DNA of 64,000 bases, from NCBI RefSeq assembly GCF_013181195.1, contig NZ_SMZP01000002.1, positions 620,001 to 684,000 on the forward strand, in the 5' to 3' direction. The notes beneath the pieces are model-generated. The model saw only the letters and a list, made by a program, of their open reading frames with translations, searched no databases and was not told the DNA's origin. The position numbers and the translations under genes were made by a program. Below are positions 18,257 through 26,146 of the stretch, one piece after another (position 1 is the first letter of the stretch; every line of letters begins with the position of its first letter). This DNA comes from Caulobacter sp. RHG1. GTDB lineage: Bacteria; Pseudomonadota; Alphaproteobacteria; Caulobacterales; Caulobacteraceae.

Positions 18257-18426
18257 GTTCAACTCCGACACGGTGACGCGCTGCCACCGCCAAGGTCGAA
18301 CTAAGTATGCGGTTCGCCCAAGTTTTCAAAGCTGCGACTGCGGAAAATGAAACGCATGTCGCGCCCCGCCCCCTCCCGCGGACAAGGGCCATTGCGCGCC
18401 ACCCCCGTCTTGCGCAGATTGACGAA

Positions 18427-18441
18427 TACAACGGCATTCCA
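18427..18441. promoter_or_regulatory. IclR-type operator copy 3 (weaker)
   Basis: TACAACGGCATTCCA matches 11 of 15 positions of the box at 18471, from which it lies 44 bp (about four helical turns). Confidence 0.35.
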
Positions 18442-18470
18442 TTTTCTATCGAAATAGGTCATCCTCATTG

Positions 18471-18485
18471 TGAAACGGCGTTGCA
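18471..18485. promoter_or_regulatory. IclR-type operator copy 4
   Basis: TGAAACGGCGTTGCA, identical to the copy at 17308-17322. It is about 76 bp upstream of the aldolase ATG and overlaps the palindrome GCAATTTTAAAATTGC (18483-18498). Confidence 0.6.
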
Positions 18486-18560
18486 ATTTTAAAATTGCCG
18501 CCCTATCCCAAGAAAAAGTCGCCCGGCTTCGGTCCGCGGCGGGAGGAACACGAGGACCTT

Positions 18561-19235
18561 ATGACCATAGGATTTCGGGTGTGCCGGCGTGAGCGCCGCG
18601 TGGATGCGGCGACCGCGGAGAAGTTCGCGCAACTGCCGGCCTCGGTCGTCAGCGACGTCATGGGCCGCATGTTCTCGGGCGGACCCCGCCTGCGGCCGAT
18701 GCACAAGTCCGGCGTGATGTCGGGCCCTGCCCTGACCGTCCTGACCCGCCCCGGCGACAATCTGATGCTGCACAAGGCGATCGATATCGCCGAGCCGGGC
18801 GACATCATCGTCGTCGACGCCGGCGGCGACCTGACCAACGCGCTGATCGGCGAGCTGATGGTGGCCCATGCCGCCAAGCGCGGCGTCGGCGGCATCATCA
18901 TCAACGGCGCCGTGCGCGACATCGCCAACCTCAGCGCCGGGACCTTCCCGATCTTCGCCGCCGGCGTCACGCACCGCGGCCCCTACAAGGACGGCCCTGG
19001 CGAGATCAACGTGCCGGTGTCCCTGGACGGCATGGTCATCCAGCCGGGCGACCTGATCCTGGGCGACGAGGATGGCCTGGTCTGCGTGCCGTTCGACACC
19101 GTCGAGAGCGTCTACGAGAAGGCCAGCGCCAAGAACGACGCCGAGCTGGCGCAGATGGACAAGATCCACGCCGGCACCAACGACCGCACCTGGGTCGACG
19201 CGACGCTGCGCAAGCTCGGCTGCGAAGGCGTCTGA
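18561..19235 (+). CDS. RraA-like family protein, probable 4-hydroxy-2-oxoacid aldolase
   Basis: About 224 residues, the family length. Recognisable elements are SVVSDVMGRM near the N-terminus, PGDIIVVDAGGDLTNALIGELM, and GVGGIIINGAVRDIANL with the conserved arginine-aspartate pair of HMG/CHA-type aldolases and RraA. Catalytic relatives cleave 4-hydroxy-4-methyl-2-oxoglutarate or 4-carboxy-4-hydroxy-2-oxoadipate to pyruvate; RNase-inhibiting RraA itself is shorter and lies in other contexts. The ATG at 18561 follows GAGGA. It is first in an operon with a dehydrogenase 3 bp downstream and transporters, so a catabolic aldolase is more likely than RNase control. Confidence 0.8.
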   Translation: MTIGFRVCRRERRVDAATAEKFAQLPASVVSDVMGRMFSGGPRLRPMHKSGVMSGPALTVLTRPGDNLMLHKAIDIAEPGDIIVVDAGGDLTNALIGELMVAHAAKRGVGGIIINGAVRDIANLSAGTFPIFAAGVTHRGPYKDGPGEINVPVSLDGMVIQPGDLILGDEDGLVCVPFDTVESVYEKASAKNDAELAQMDKIHAGTNDRTWVDATLRKLGCEGV

Positions 19236-19238
19236 CCC

Positions 19239-20219
19239 ATGACCCGCACAGTACTGGTCGCCGGCCCCCCGCTGGCCGCCGAGGCGCAGGCCTTCGCACA
19301 GGAACAGGGCGTGCGCTGCGAGGCGATGGAAGCCTATTCGGACGCAGCCACGATCGCCCGGCGATGCGCGGAGCTTCAGCCCGACGCGCTGATCGTGCGG
19401 ATGGGCAAGATCACCGAGGAGATCATCGACGCCTCGAAGGCGCTGCGGGTGATCGTCAAGCACGGGGTCGGCTACGACAACATCGACCTGGAGGCCGCCA
19501 ACCGGCGCGGCATCCCCGTGCTGATCGCGCGGGGGACCAACGCCCAGTCGGTCGCCGAACTGGCCTTCGCGCTGATGTTCAGCGTGGCCCGCTCCACGCC
19601 CTGGCTGGACGCCCGCACGCGCTCGGGCCACTGGGACAAGGCTCAGCACACCGGCATCGAGCTGATGGGCAAGTCCCTGGGCGTCGTCGGCCTGGGCAGC
19701 ATCGGCCTGGCCTTGGCCCGGATGGTCGCGCCGCTGAACATCAAGGTGCGGATCTTCGACCCTTACCTCAAGGGTGAGGTGGGCCTGGCCGACGCCGAGG
19801 TGGTCGACGACCTGCACGAGTTGATCCGTCGCAGCGACATCCTCAGCCTGCACTGCCCGCTGACCGAGGCGACCCGCAACCTGATCGGCGCCAGGGAGCT
19901 GGAGCTTCTGGGTCCGCGCGGCATCCTGATCAACACCGCCCGTGGCGGCCTGATCGACGAGGGCGCGCTGTTCGAGGCCCTGGCGACCCATCGTATCGCA
20001 GGCGCGGGCCTGGACACCTTCGCCCAGGAGCCGCCCCCCAAGGACAGCCCCCTGTGGACGCTGCCCAACCTGGTGGCCACGCCGCATGTCGGGGCCAACA
20101 CCCACGAGTCCCGCGCCCGGGTCGGGGTGCGAACCCTGGAGCTGGCGCTGGAAGTGCTGGAGGGGAAGCTCTCCGATCCGGGGAGCGTCGTGAACGCCCA
20201 GGCCCTCGCGACGGCCTGA
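19239..20219 (+). CDS. D-isomer-specific 2-hydroxyacid dehydrogenase
   Basis: 326 residues with the classic two-domain layout. The Rossmann motif LGVVGLGSIGLALAR lies near 145-160. The catalytic triad is seen as the arginine in LINTARGGLID, the glutamate in TFAQEPP and the histidine in VATPHVGANT. These enzymes interconvert D-2-hydroxyacids and 2-oxoacids with NAD(P). With the neighbouring aldolase it probably processes a 2-oxo or 2-hydroxy acid intermediate. It starts 3 bp after the aldolase stop. 3-phosphoglycerate dehydrogenase is unlikely, as there is no C-terminal ACT domain and the context is catabolic. Confidence 0.88.
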   Translation: MTRTVLVAGPPLAAEAQAFAQEQGVRCEAMEAYSDAATIARRCAELQPDALIVRMGKITEEIIDASKALRVIVKHGVGYDNIDLEAANRRGIPVLIARGTNAQSVAELAFALMFSVARSTPWLDARTRSGHWDKAQHTGIELMGKSLGVVGLGSIGLALARMVAPLNIKVRIFDPYLKGEVGLADAEVVDDLHELIRRSDILSLHCPLTEATRNLIGARELELLGPRGILINTARGGLIDEGALFEALATHRIAGAGLDTFAQEPPPKDSPLWTLPNLVATPHVGANTHESRARVGVRTLELALEVLEGKLSDPGSVVNAQALATA

Positions 20220-20269
20220 AGACCCCAAAACAGCCTAAGAACAAGAACACGGGCGAGGAAGAAACAACA

Positions 20270-21568
20270 ATGTCTGTCACCCAGTCGCTGGAGAAGCGGA
20301 CGATGCGCAAGGTCACCTTGCGCCTCCTGCCTTTCCTCATGCTTTGCTACCTGTTCGCGCTGATCGACCGCTCGAACGTCGGCATGGCCGCCCTGCAGAT
20401 GAACGAGGACCTGGGGTTCACCAAAGCCGTCTTCGGCTTCGGGGCCAGCCTGTTCTTCTATTCGTATTTCCTGGCCGAAGTGCCCAGCAACCTGGCCCTG
20501 CAAAAGGTCGGAGCGCGGCTTTGGATCGCCCGGATCATGATCACCTGGGGCATCATTTCGGCGGGCATGGCGCTGGTCCATGACGTGCGCAGCTTCTACA
20601 TCGGCCGCTTCCTGCTGGGCGCGGCCGAGGCTGGGTTCTTCCCGGGCGTCATCCTGTACCTGACCTACTGGCTGCCGCCGGCCTATCGCGGACGGATCAT
20701 GGCGACCTTCGCCATCGCTATCCCCGCCGCCAGCTTCATCGGCTCGCCGCTGTCGGGCGCGCTTCTGGCCATGGACGGCATCGGCGGCCTGCACGGCTGG
20801 CAGTGGCTGTTCATCATCGAGGGTCTGCCCGCCTCGCTGCTGGGGATCGCCTGCCTGTTCGTCCTGACCAACCGTCCGGCGGAAGCCAAGTGGCTGAGCG
20901 ACGAGGAACGCGCCTGGCTGGTCAACAAGCTGGCCGAAGGCGCGCCGCAACAGAACCTGGCCAAGAAGGAGACCGCCTGGGGCCTGCTGACCGATGCGCG
21001 CTTCTGGGCCATGGCCCTGGCCTGCGCCAGCGCCTCGGCCGCCGGCTCGGTGCTGGGCGTCTGGCAGCCGCAGCTGCTGAAGTCCTTCGGCCTGACCGAC
21101 ATGCAGACCGGCCTGGTCAACTCCATCCCCTACGGCCTGGCCGCGGCGCTGATGGTGTTCTGGGGCCTCAACTCGGACCGCACCGGCGAGCGCCGCTGGC
21201 ACACGGCGCTGTCGCTGCTGCTGATCGCGGTCGCCGTCGGCATGTCGTTCTTCACCAAGGCGTTCATCCCGACGGTGGCCCTGCTCAGCCTGGTGTTGAT
21301 CGGCACCTACAGCTTCAAGGGTCCGTTCTGGAGCCTGGTCTCAGGATGGATGTCGCCAGCCCGCGCGGCCGCCGGCATCGCCGCCATCAACGCCCTGGCC
21401 AACCTCGTCGGCGGCGGGATCATGGTCAATGTCTACGGGCACATCCAGGACGCCACCGGCAGCTACGCCCTGGCCCTGCTGCCGCTGGCCGCCCTGACCA
21501 TCGTCGCCGCCACCACGCTGCTGCTGCTCAGCCGCGCCAAGCCGGCGCCCCGCGCGATCCAGCCCTGA
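20270..21568 (+). CDS. MFS transporter, anion:cation symporter (ACS) family
   Basis: About 432 residues with twelve predicted membrane helices. The N-terminal signature (RLLPFLMLCYLFALIDRSNV, then GFGASLFFYSYFLAEVPSNL) is typical of ACS-family permeases for phthalate, tartrate, glucarate and other organic anions. The ATG at 20270 has GAGGAAG upstream. It lies 50 bp after the dehydrogenase and likely carries a carboxylated substrate across the inner membrane. Confidence 0.9.
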   Translation: MSVTQSLEKRTMRKVTLRLLPFLMLCYLFALIDRSNVGMAALQMNEDLGFTKAVFGFGASLFFYSYFLAEVPSNLALQKVGARLWIARIMITWGIISAGMALVHDVRSFYIGRFLLGAAEAGFFPGVILYLTYWLPPAYRGRIMATFAIAIPAASFIGSPLSGALLAMDGIGGLHGWQWLFIIEGLPASLLGIACLFVLTNRPAEAKWLSDEERAWLVNKLAEGAPQQNLAKKETAWGLLTDARFWAMALACASASAAGSVLGVWQPQLLKSFGLTDMQTGLVNSIPYGLAAALMVFWGLNSDRTGERRWHTALSLLLIAVAVGMSFFTKAFIPTVALLSLVLIGTYSFKGPFWSLVSGWMSPARAAAGIAAINALANLVGGGIMVNVYGHIQDATGSYALALLPLAALTIVAATTLLLLSRAKPAPRAIQP

Positions 21569-21609
21569 GAGTTCGCGCTCCAAGAACAACGAAAAGAGGG
21601 AGAGACACC

Positions 21610-22734
21610 ATGAAGATCACCAAACGAACGGGCGCGGCGGTCATCGCCGCCGCGCTGGCGGGACTGGCCGGCGCGGCCGCCGCTCAAGTCGCCGCCGACG
21701 CCAAGCGTCCACCGATCCCGGCCTCGCGCCTGGGCCAGGTCACGCCCGGCAAGGAGAACACCCCCAACGGCGGCCGTCCCGAGATCCACGACATCGCCGA
21801 GATGCGCCAGGTGGGCGGCTACAAGTCGCCGGGCGGCGTGGCCTATTCCGACCTTGCCGCCGAGGCCGGCGGCAAGCTGTGGCCGGTGACCCTGTACTAT
21901 CGCTGCAAGAACACGCCCGGCGGCACCAGCATCCCGGCCAAGCCGCCCCAGCCGATCGAAGTGTTCGACGGCGTCTATTCGATCGGCACCGACGCCAACA
22001 ACATCTGGGCCATCAAGACCTCGGACGGCGTGATCCTGATCGACGCCCTGACCACCGAGGCCGACGCCAAGGAATTCATCGTCGGCGGCCTGGCCAAGTT
22101 CGGCCTCAGCCCCAAAGACATCAAGCTGGCGCTGATCACCCACGCCCATGGCGACCACACCGGCGGCGTGCCCTACCTGCGGTCGCTGAACCCCGACATG
22201 AAGGTCGGCATGGGTGAGCTGGACTGGCACGCCCTGCCCAAGGGCCCCAACGACGTGACCCTGACCGACGGCCAGAAGATCACGCTGGGCGACTTCACGA
22301 TCACGACCATCGTCACGACAGGCCACACGGCCGGCACGGTGTCGTTCGTGTTTCCGGTCAAGGACAAGGGCGTTCCGCACATGGCCTCGCTGTACGGCGG
22401 CCAGGGCTCGCCCAGCGACGTGCCGTCGCTGCTCAACTTCCGCCAGTCGCTGAACCACTTCGCCGACTTCACCGACCTGGTGCAGGCCGACGTCGTTCTG
22501 TCCAACCACACGGTCGGCGACGACGGCCTGACCCGCGTGGCGCAGTTGGCGACACGCAAGCCCGGCCAACCCAATCCCTATGTCGTCGGCCGTGAAGGCG
22601 TGATCCGCTACGACGCCGAATGGCGCGCCTGCCTCAGCGCCGACATCGCCGAACGGGTCAGCGAAGGCGCGACCTACGACCCGCTGAAGGTCGGCATCCC
22701 GATCACCGCCCCGCCGCGCCGCCAGGCGCCGTAG
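21610..22734 (+). CDS. Metallo-beta-lactamase-fold hydrolase (subclass B3-like), exported
   Basis: About 374 residues with a signal peptide (1-25, GAAAAQ). The zinc ligands are visible as HAHGDH (178-183), the histidine in VTTGHTAGTVSF and the histidine in VVLSNHTVGD, the pattern of B3 enzymes. An extra 70-residue or so segment precedes the core. The gene sits in a catabolic operon with AAAGAGGGAGAG before its ATG, so a periplasmic ester or lactone hydrolase is as likely as a true beta-lactamase. A strong terminator follows at 22808-22839. Confidence 0.82.
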   Translation: MKITKRTGAAVIAAALAGLAGAAAAQVAADAKRPPIPASRLGQVTPGKENTPNGGRPEIHDIAEMRQVGGYKSPGGVAYSDLAAEAGGKLWPVTLYYRCKNTPGGTSIPAKPPQPIEVFDGVYSIGTDANNIWAIKTSDGVILIDALTTEADAKEFIVGGLAKFGLSPKDIKLALITHAHGDHTGGVPYLRSLNPDMKVGMGELDWHALPKGPNDVTLTDGQKITLGDFTITTIVTTGHTAGTVSFVFPVKDKGVPHMASLYGGQGSPSDVPSLLNFRQSLNHFADFTDLVQADVVLSNHTVGDDGLTRVAQLATRKPGQPNPYVVGREGVIRYDAEWRACLSADIAERVSEGATYDPLKVGIPITAPPRRQAP

Positions 22735-22807
22735 GACGCTCGATCCGAGGCCGGCGTTCGGCGCGACCGCCGCCGTTCGTCAGTCCTCGCATCACCCGAT
22801 CTTTTCA

Positions 22808-22839
22808 AAGGGCCGCTGATCTCAGTGGCCCTTCTTTTT
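22808..22839 (+). terminator. Rho-independent terminator of the aldolase-hydrolase operon
   Basis: AAGGGCC (22808-22814) pairs with GGCCCTT (22827-22833), with CTGA/TCAG pairing inside, followed by CTTTTT. Confidence 0.88.
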
Positions 22840-22903
22840 GGTCCCTGCTGCGCCCGCCCCTGACGCGAACGAACCGCGCGATTTGTTGCGGAATTGAAAA
22901 AAA

Positions 22904-22918
22904 TAGAACGTCGTTGCG
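22904..22918. promoter_or_regulatory. IclR-type operator copy 5
   Basis: TAGAACGTCGTTGCG, near-identical to the copy at 29528 and matching the shared box, about 145 bp upstream of the Tat-exported protein ATG. Confidence 0.5.
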
Positions 22919-23061
22919 TTTTTTAGATTCGTTGCTTACCAAGGTTGCGGGCTCAGTCGCTCCACCCACGAAGAGGGGTGAGCGGCGCTCCGCGAAGCGG
23001 CCCGTGGGAGGAAACAGCGGCGGTCAGCGGACACCGCCCCATTCGGGAATTGGGACGCGTA

Positions 23062-24282
23062 ATGTCGAACGACACTCAGCAAGTTGACGTGGGCCGTCGT
23101 GGCCTGCTCCGCGGCGCCAGCCTGATCGGCGCCGCCACTCTGGCCACGCCCGCGATCGCTCTGGCGCAGTCGGCCGCAAAGCCTGGTCTGTGCACGGCCG
23201 GATCATTGCCTTCAGACCTGGCCACGCCGCCCAAGCCGGCGGGTCTGGACAAGGGCGACCTGCTCGATAACCGCTATCGCATCACCTACGAGCGCTCGGT
23301 CCCGGCAGCCATCACCGTGCTGACCCAGCACTTCGCCGCGCTCAGCGCCCGCGACCTGGGCGGCATCGCCGACACCCTGCACTTCCCCTTCGCGGTGCAT
23401 GAGCAGTTCTCGATCCGCATGCCGGTCGTGGTGAAGACCCGCGAGCAGTTCATGGCCACCCCGCCGGCCTCGGTCGGCGTCACGCTCAAGCCGGTGCGCT
23501 TCGGCCCGCAGGACAGCTGGCTGCGCCCCGGCCTCTACGATGTCCTGGTCGGGCTGGAGGTCCTGCACTTCGACCCGGTGATGTGCAGCGCCTCGATGGT
23601 CTATGACCGCTACGACGAGAACGGCAAGCTCGTGCACCGGTGCGAAGGCGTCTACCTGGTCACCAACAACGACGGCCGCTGGGCCATCCAGCTGTTCTCG
23701 ACGATCTTCACCCCCGCCCAGGATATCGGCGTGGAGTGGCCGGACGCCCTGGCCATCGCCTTCCGCCCGCGGATGAACCACGTGCTGGGCATCTGGGACG
23801 ACGACTACGACATCCTGCCGGGCATGGCGTCGCACAACAGCTATCCCCGCGTGAACGTCATCGGCGGCGGCATCGTCAACATGACCGACACGGCCACCCA
23901 GGATCCGATGCGGCCCTATTCGGCCAAGGGCGTGGCCACGCGCCTGCGCATCACCGAGACGGCGCCGGCGCAACCGCCCATGCCGCGCGCCGCTCCCGGC
24001 AAGACCCGCTGGGACTCGGTGCAGGAAGGCTTCCAGGACATCAACAAGGGCGAACGCGGCGGCTCCACCACCAAGATGCGCGACGCCCGGGTGCTGCACC
24101 ACAACGCCAACAAGATCCACCTGATCAGCGGCGTCGAGCGCTGGAACACCAGCGGCGAGGAGCTGAGCGTCACCCAGCAGGTGCAGGTCGTCTCGTACAA
24201 GAAGGGCTTCTGGGCCCGCGATCTCGACTTTGGCTACTTCAACACCCACGCGCGCATCAACGACCTGCCGGAACTGAAATAG
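23062..24282 (+). CDS. Tat-exported protein with NTF2/SnoaL-like region, function unknown
   Basis: About 406 residues. A twin-arginine signal (GRRGLLRGASLIGAATLATP, residues about 12-31) implies export in a folded, possibly cofactor-bound state. Residues of roughly 75-230 (AITVLTQHFAALSARDLGGI ... GVYLVTNNDGRWAIQLFSTI) look like an NTF2/SnoaL fold, and the C-terminal part (KIHLISGVERWNTSGEELSV...) may be a second related domain. I do not recognise a named family. It is first in an operon with the small membrane protein, the TctA-like permease and the lactonase, and an IclR-type box lies upstream. A periplasmic binding or lyase/isomerase role is possible. Confidence 0.75.
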   Translation: MSNDTQQVDVGRRGLLRGASLIGAATLATPAIALAQSAAKPGLCTAGSLPSDLATPPKPAGLDKGDLLDNRYRITYERSVPAAITVLTQHFAALSARDLGGIADTLHFPFAVHEQFSIRMPVVVKTREQFMATPPASVGVTLKPVRFGPQDSWLRPGLYDVLVGLEVLHFDPVMCSASMVYDRYDENGKLVHRCEGVYLVTNNDGRWAIQLFSTIFTPAQDIGVEWPDALAIAFRPRMNHVLGIWDDDYDILPGMASHNSYPRVNVIGGGIVNMTDTATQDPMRPYSAKGVATRLRITETAPAQPPMPRAAPGKTRWDSVQEGFQDINKGERGGSTTKMRDARVLHHNANKIHLISGVERWNTSGEELSVTQQVQVVSYKKGFWARDLDFGYFNTHARINDLPELK

Positions 24283-24338
24283 CGCGCCGTCCACATCGCT
24301 CCGCCCCGCTCTTGAAACTCCGCCGAGGAGGGCTCGTC

Positions 24339-24773
24339 ATGGCCAGCCGCGAACGTCGCCTGCTCAACATATGGGACGACACCGTCGACCTCCCCGCGCT
24401 GCTGGTCAGCGTGGCGGGCGGCGCCGCGCTGGGCCTGGCGGCCTACAAGCTCGCCCTCGCGGCGTTGATGGCGCGCCAGGGCGAGACGGCCGCGTCCCTC
24501 ATCAAGGCCTATGCCTTGCTGGGGGGCGTGGGCGGCTGCGTCCTGGCCGCTGTGCTGGTTGGCCTGGTCGTCAAGCCCAAGCGGATCGTGGAGACCGCGC
24601 AGGCCAGCGCCGCCGACCAGATCGACCTCCTCGCCTCGCTCGGGGCAGATCCGGACGAAGAGCGCCGCGCGCTCGAGACCACGCCGCCCAAGGTCATCGC
24701 CGAAATGCAGCAATTGAAGATCCACGACCTGTTCGTGGCGTTCTCGCGCGGCTCGGACGCGCCCAAGCCATGA
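24339..24773 (+). CDS. Small two-helix membrane protein paired with a TctA-like permease
   Basis: 144 residues. Two hydrophobic segments (LPALLVSVAGGAALGLAAYK and LLGGVGGCVLAAVLVGLVVK) are followed by a charged cytoplasmic C-terminus. GAGGAGG precedes the ATG. Its stop overlaps the next start by 4 bp (ATGA), indicating coupled translation with the large permease, so it may be the small subunit equivalent to TctB. Typical TctB proteins have about four helices, so homology is not established. Confidence 0.7.
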   Translation: MASRERRLLNIWDDTVDLPALLVSVAGGAALGLAAYKLALAALMARQGETAASLIKAYALLGGVGGCVLAAVLVGLVVKPKRIVETAQASAADQIDLLASLGADPDEERRALETTPPKVIAEMQQLKIHDLFVAFSRGSDAPKP

Positions 24774-26146
24774 GCGTCGATCTCGTCCAGAGCCTCGCCT
24801 GGTGCCTGGGAGCGGCGTCCCTGGCCACGCTGATGTTCATCATCATCGGCCTGATCCCCGGCACCTCGGAGACCGCCACCATCGCCCCGGCCACGCTCGT
24901 GGTGGTGCTGCTGGGCTGCCCGCCTGAGGCCACCTTGAGCTTCTGTCTGGCGGCGGTGGCCACCAAGCACCTGGTCCACGCCGTGCCGACCGCCATACTG
25001 GGCCTGCCCGGCGACAACATGGCGATCCCGATGCTGGAGCCCAGCGCCAAGCTTCGGGCCCTGGGCCTGCCGCACGTAGCGCTGCAGAAGATGGTCTCGG
25101 GCGGCGTCGTGGCCCTGTTGCTATCGGTGCCGATCTCCGTCGGCTTCGCCACGCTGCTGGCTCCGTTCGGTGCGTTCGTGAAGTCGTGGGTCGGCCCGAT
25201 CTTCGCCGTGGTCGGCCTGGCCCTGGCCTTCACCTCGCCCGGCCGCTGGGCCAGCGTCGCCCTGTTCCTGCCCTATGGCGTGATCATGCAGGCGCTGAAC
25301 GGCGCGGCGGTGAAGGTCAATGGCGGTCCTGGTCTGACGATCAGCTTCATGCTGGGCATGGCGCTGGGCCCGATGTTCGTAGATCTGCTGATGGCGCTGT
25401 CACCGACGGCGAGAGCTCGCCTGACCGTCGACGGCCCGCGCCGCATCTGGCTGGCGCCGGAGGCCAAGATGTGGTCCGGCCGCCTGCCTACGCCATGGAG
25501 CGTCCTGACCGTCAGACAGCTGCTCTATGTGCTGCTGTCGACCATCGTCTCGGCAGTGACCTTCACCTTCACGGCGATCGGCATGACCTTCCTGGTCGGC
25601 AGCGTCACCCAGGCGCGGGTCAAGGGCCTCTACAACAAGCTGACCACCAGCCTCAGCACGATGAATGCGACCTCGGAGAGCACCTACATCGCCGAGATCC
25701 TGGTGCCGCTGGTCGCCTTCGGCCTCCCGCTCAGCCCGATCGCCCTGACGGTGGCCTTGCCGCTGTTCAACGCGCCGCCGGTCTATGGAACCGCGCCCGT
25801 CAACAACATCCACACCCTGCTGACACCGCTGCAGGTCGGCGTCTATGGCACGCTGTCGGTCATCGCCGCCTGCGCCCTCACCTATCCGCTGGTCATGCGC
25901 TACGCCCGCTCGGCCAGCGCCTGGGTGATGCGCAACGTCGCTCAGGAAGCGGTGCTTGCCATGTTCGCCGGCCTGCTGGTCGTCCTGTCCTTCTACGAGG
26001 GCGGCGCGATCGGGGTCGCCGTGGCGGTGAGCGTCGGCATCGCCGGCGGGGCGCTCAACAAGCTGGTCGGCTTCAACATCGCCGCGCAGATGATGTCGTA
26101 CTTCGCCGCCAGTTGGCTGATGAGCACGCTGTTCGGCGGCGGCTGA
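24770..26146 (+). CDS. TctA-like tricarboxylate transporter permease
   Basis: About 458 residues and about 10-12 hydrophobic helices. IIIGLIPGTSETATIAPATL near the N-terminus matches the glycine/proline-rich TctA signature, and similar loops recur (LGLPGDNMAIPMLEP; LVAFGLPLSPIALTVALPLF). The family forms the large membrane subunit of tripartite tricarboxylate transporters for citrate, tartrate, aromatic acids and others. No TctC-type binding protein is encoded nearby. It overlaps the upstream small subunit by 4 bp and the downstream lactonase start by 1 bp. Confidence 0.78.
   Translation: MSVDLVQSLAWCLGAASLATLMFIIIGLIPGTSETATIAPATLVVVLLGCPPEATLSFCLAAVATKHLVHAVPTAILGLPGDNMAIPMLEPSAKLRALGLPHVALQKMVSGGVVALLLSVPISVGFATLLAPFGAFVKSWVGPIFAVVGLALAFTSPGRWASVALFLPYGVIMQALNGAAVKVNGGPGLTISFMLGMALGPMFVDLLMALSPTARARLTVDGPRRIWLAPEAKMWSGRLPTPWSVLTVRQLLYVLLSTIVSAVTFTFTAIGMTFLVGSVTQARVKGLYNKLTTSLSTMNATSESTYIAEILVPLVAFGLPLSPIALTVALPLFNAPPVYGTAPVNNIHTLLTPLQVGVYGTLSVIAACALTYPLVMRYARSASAWVMRNVAQEAVLAMFAGLLVVLSFYEGGAIGVAVAVSVGIAGGALNKLVGFNIAAQMMSYFAASWLMSTLFGGG

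Larger units (their letters stand above)
18257..18560. other. Divergent control region between IclR and the aldolase operon
   Basis: 304 bp without a gene. It holds two matches to the IclR-type box (18427-18441 and 18471-18485), a lone TGAAACG half-site at 18348-18354 and a perfect 16-bp palindrome at 18483-18498. The AT-rich part from about 18425 to 18500 is the likely promoter/operator zone for the plus-strand operon; a GAGGA site precedes the aldolase ATG. Confidence 0.6.
22735..23061. other. Terminator plus upstream control region of the Tat-protein operon
   Basis: 327 bp without a gene. It contains the operon terminator at 22808-22839, an AT-rich stretch with an IclR-type box at 22904-22918, and then the leader to the ATG at 23062. 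I see no convincing small gene. Confidence 0.6.

Noticed and set aside
18489..20228. Minus-strand open frame of about 579 codons over the aldolase and dehydrogenase genes
   Set aside because: Both plus-strand genes have full catalytic motifs; the antisense frame has none.
21610..22734. MBL-fold enzyme called as an antibiotic-resistance beta-lactamase
   Set aside because: Zinc motifs fit B3 enzymes, but operon context is catabolic and fold alone does not show beta-lactam hydrolysis.
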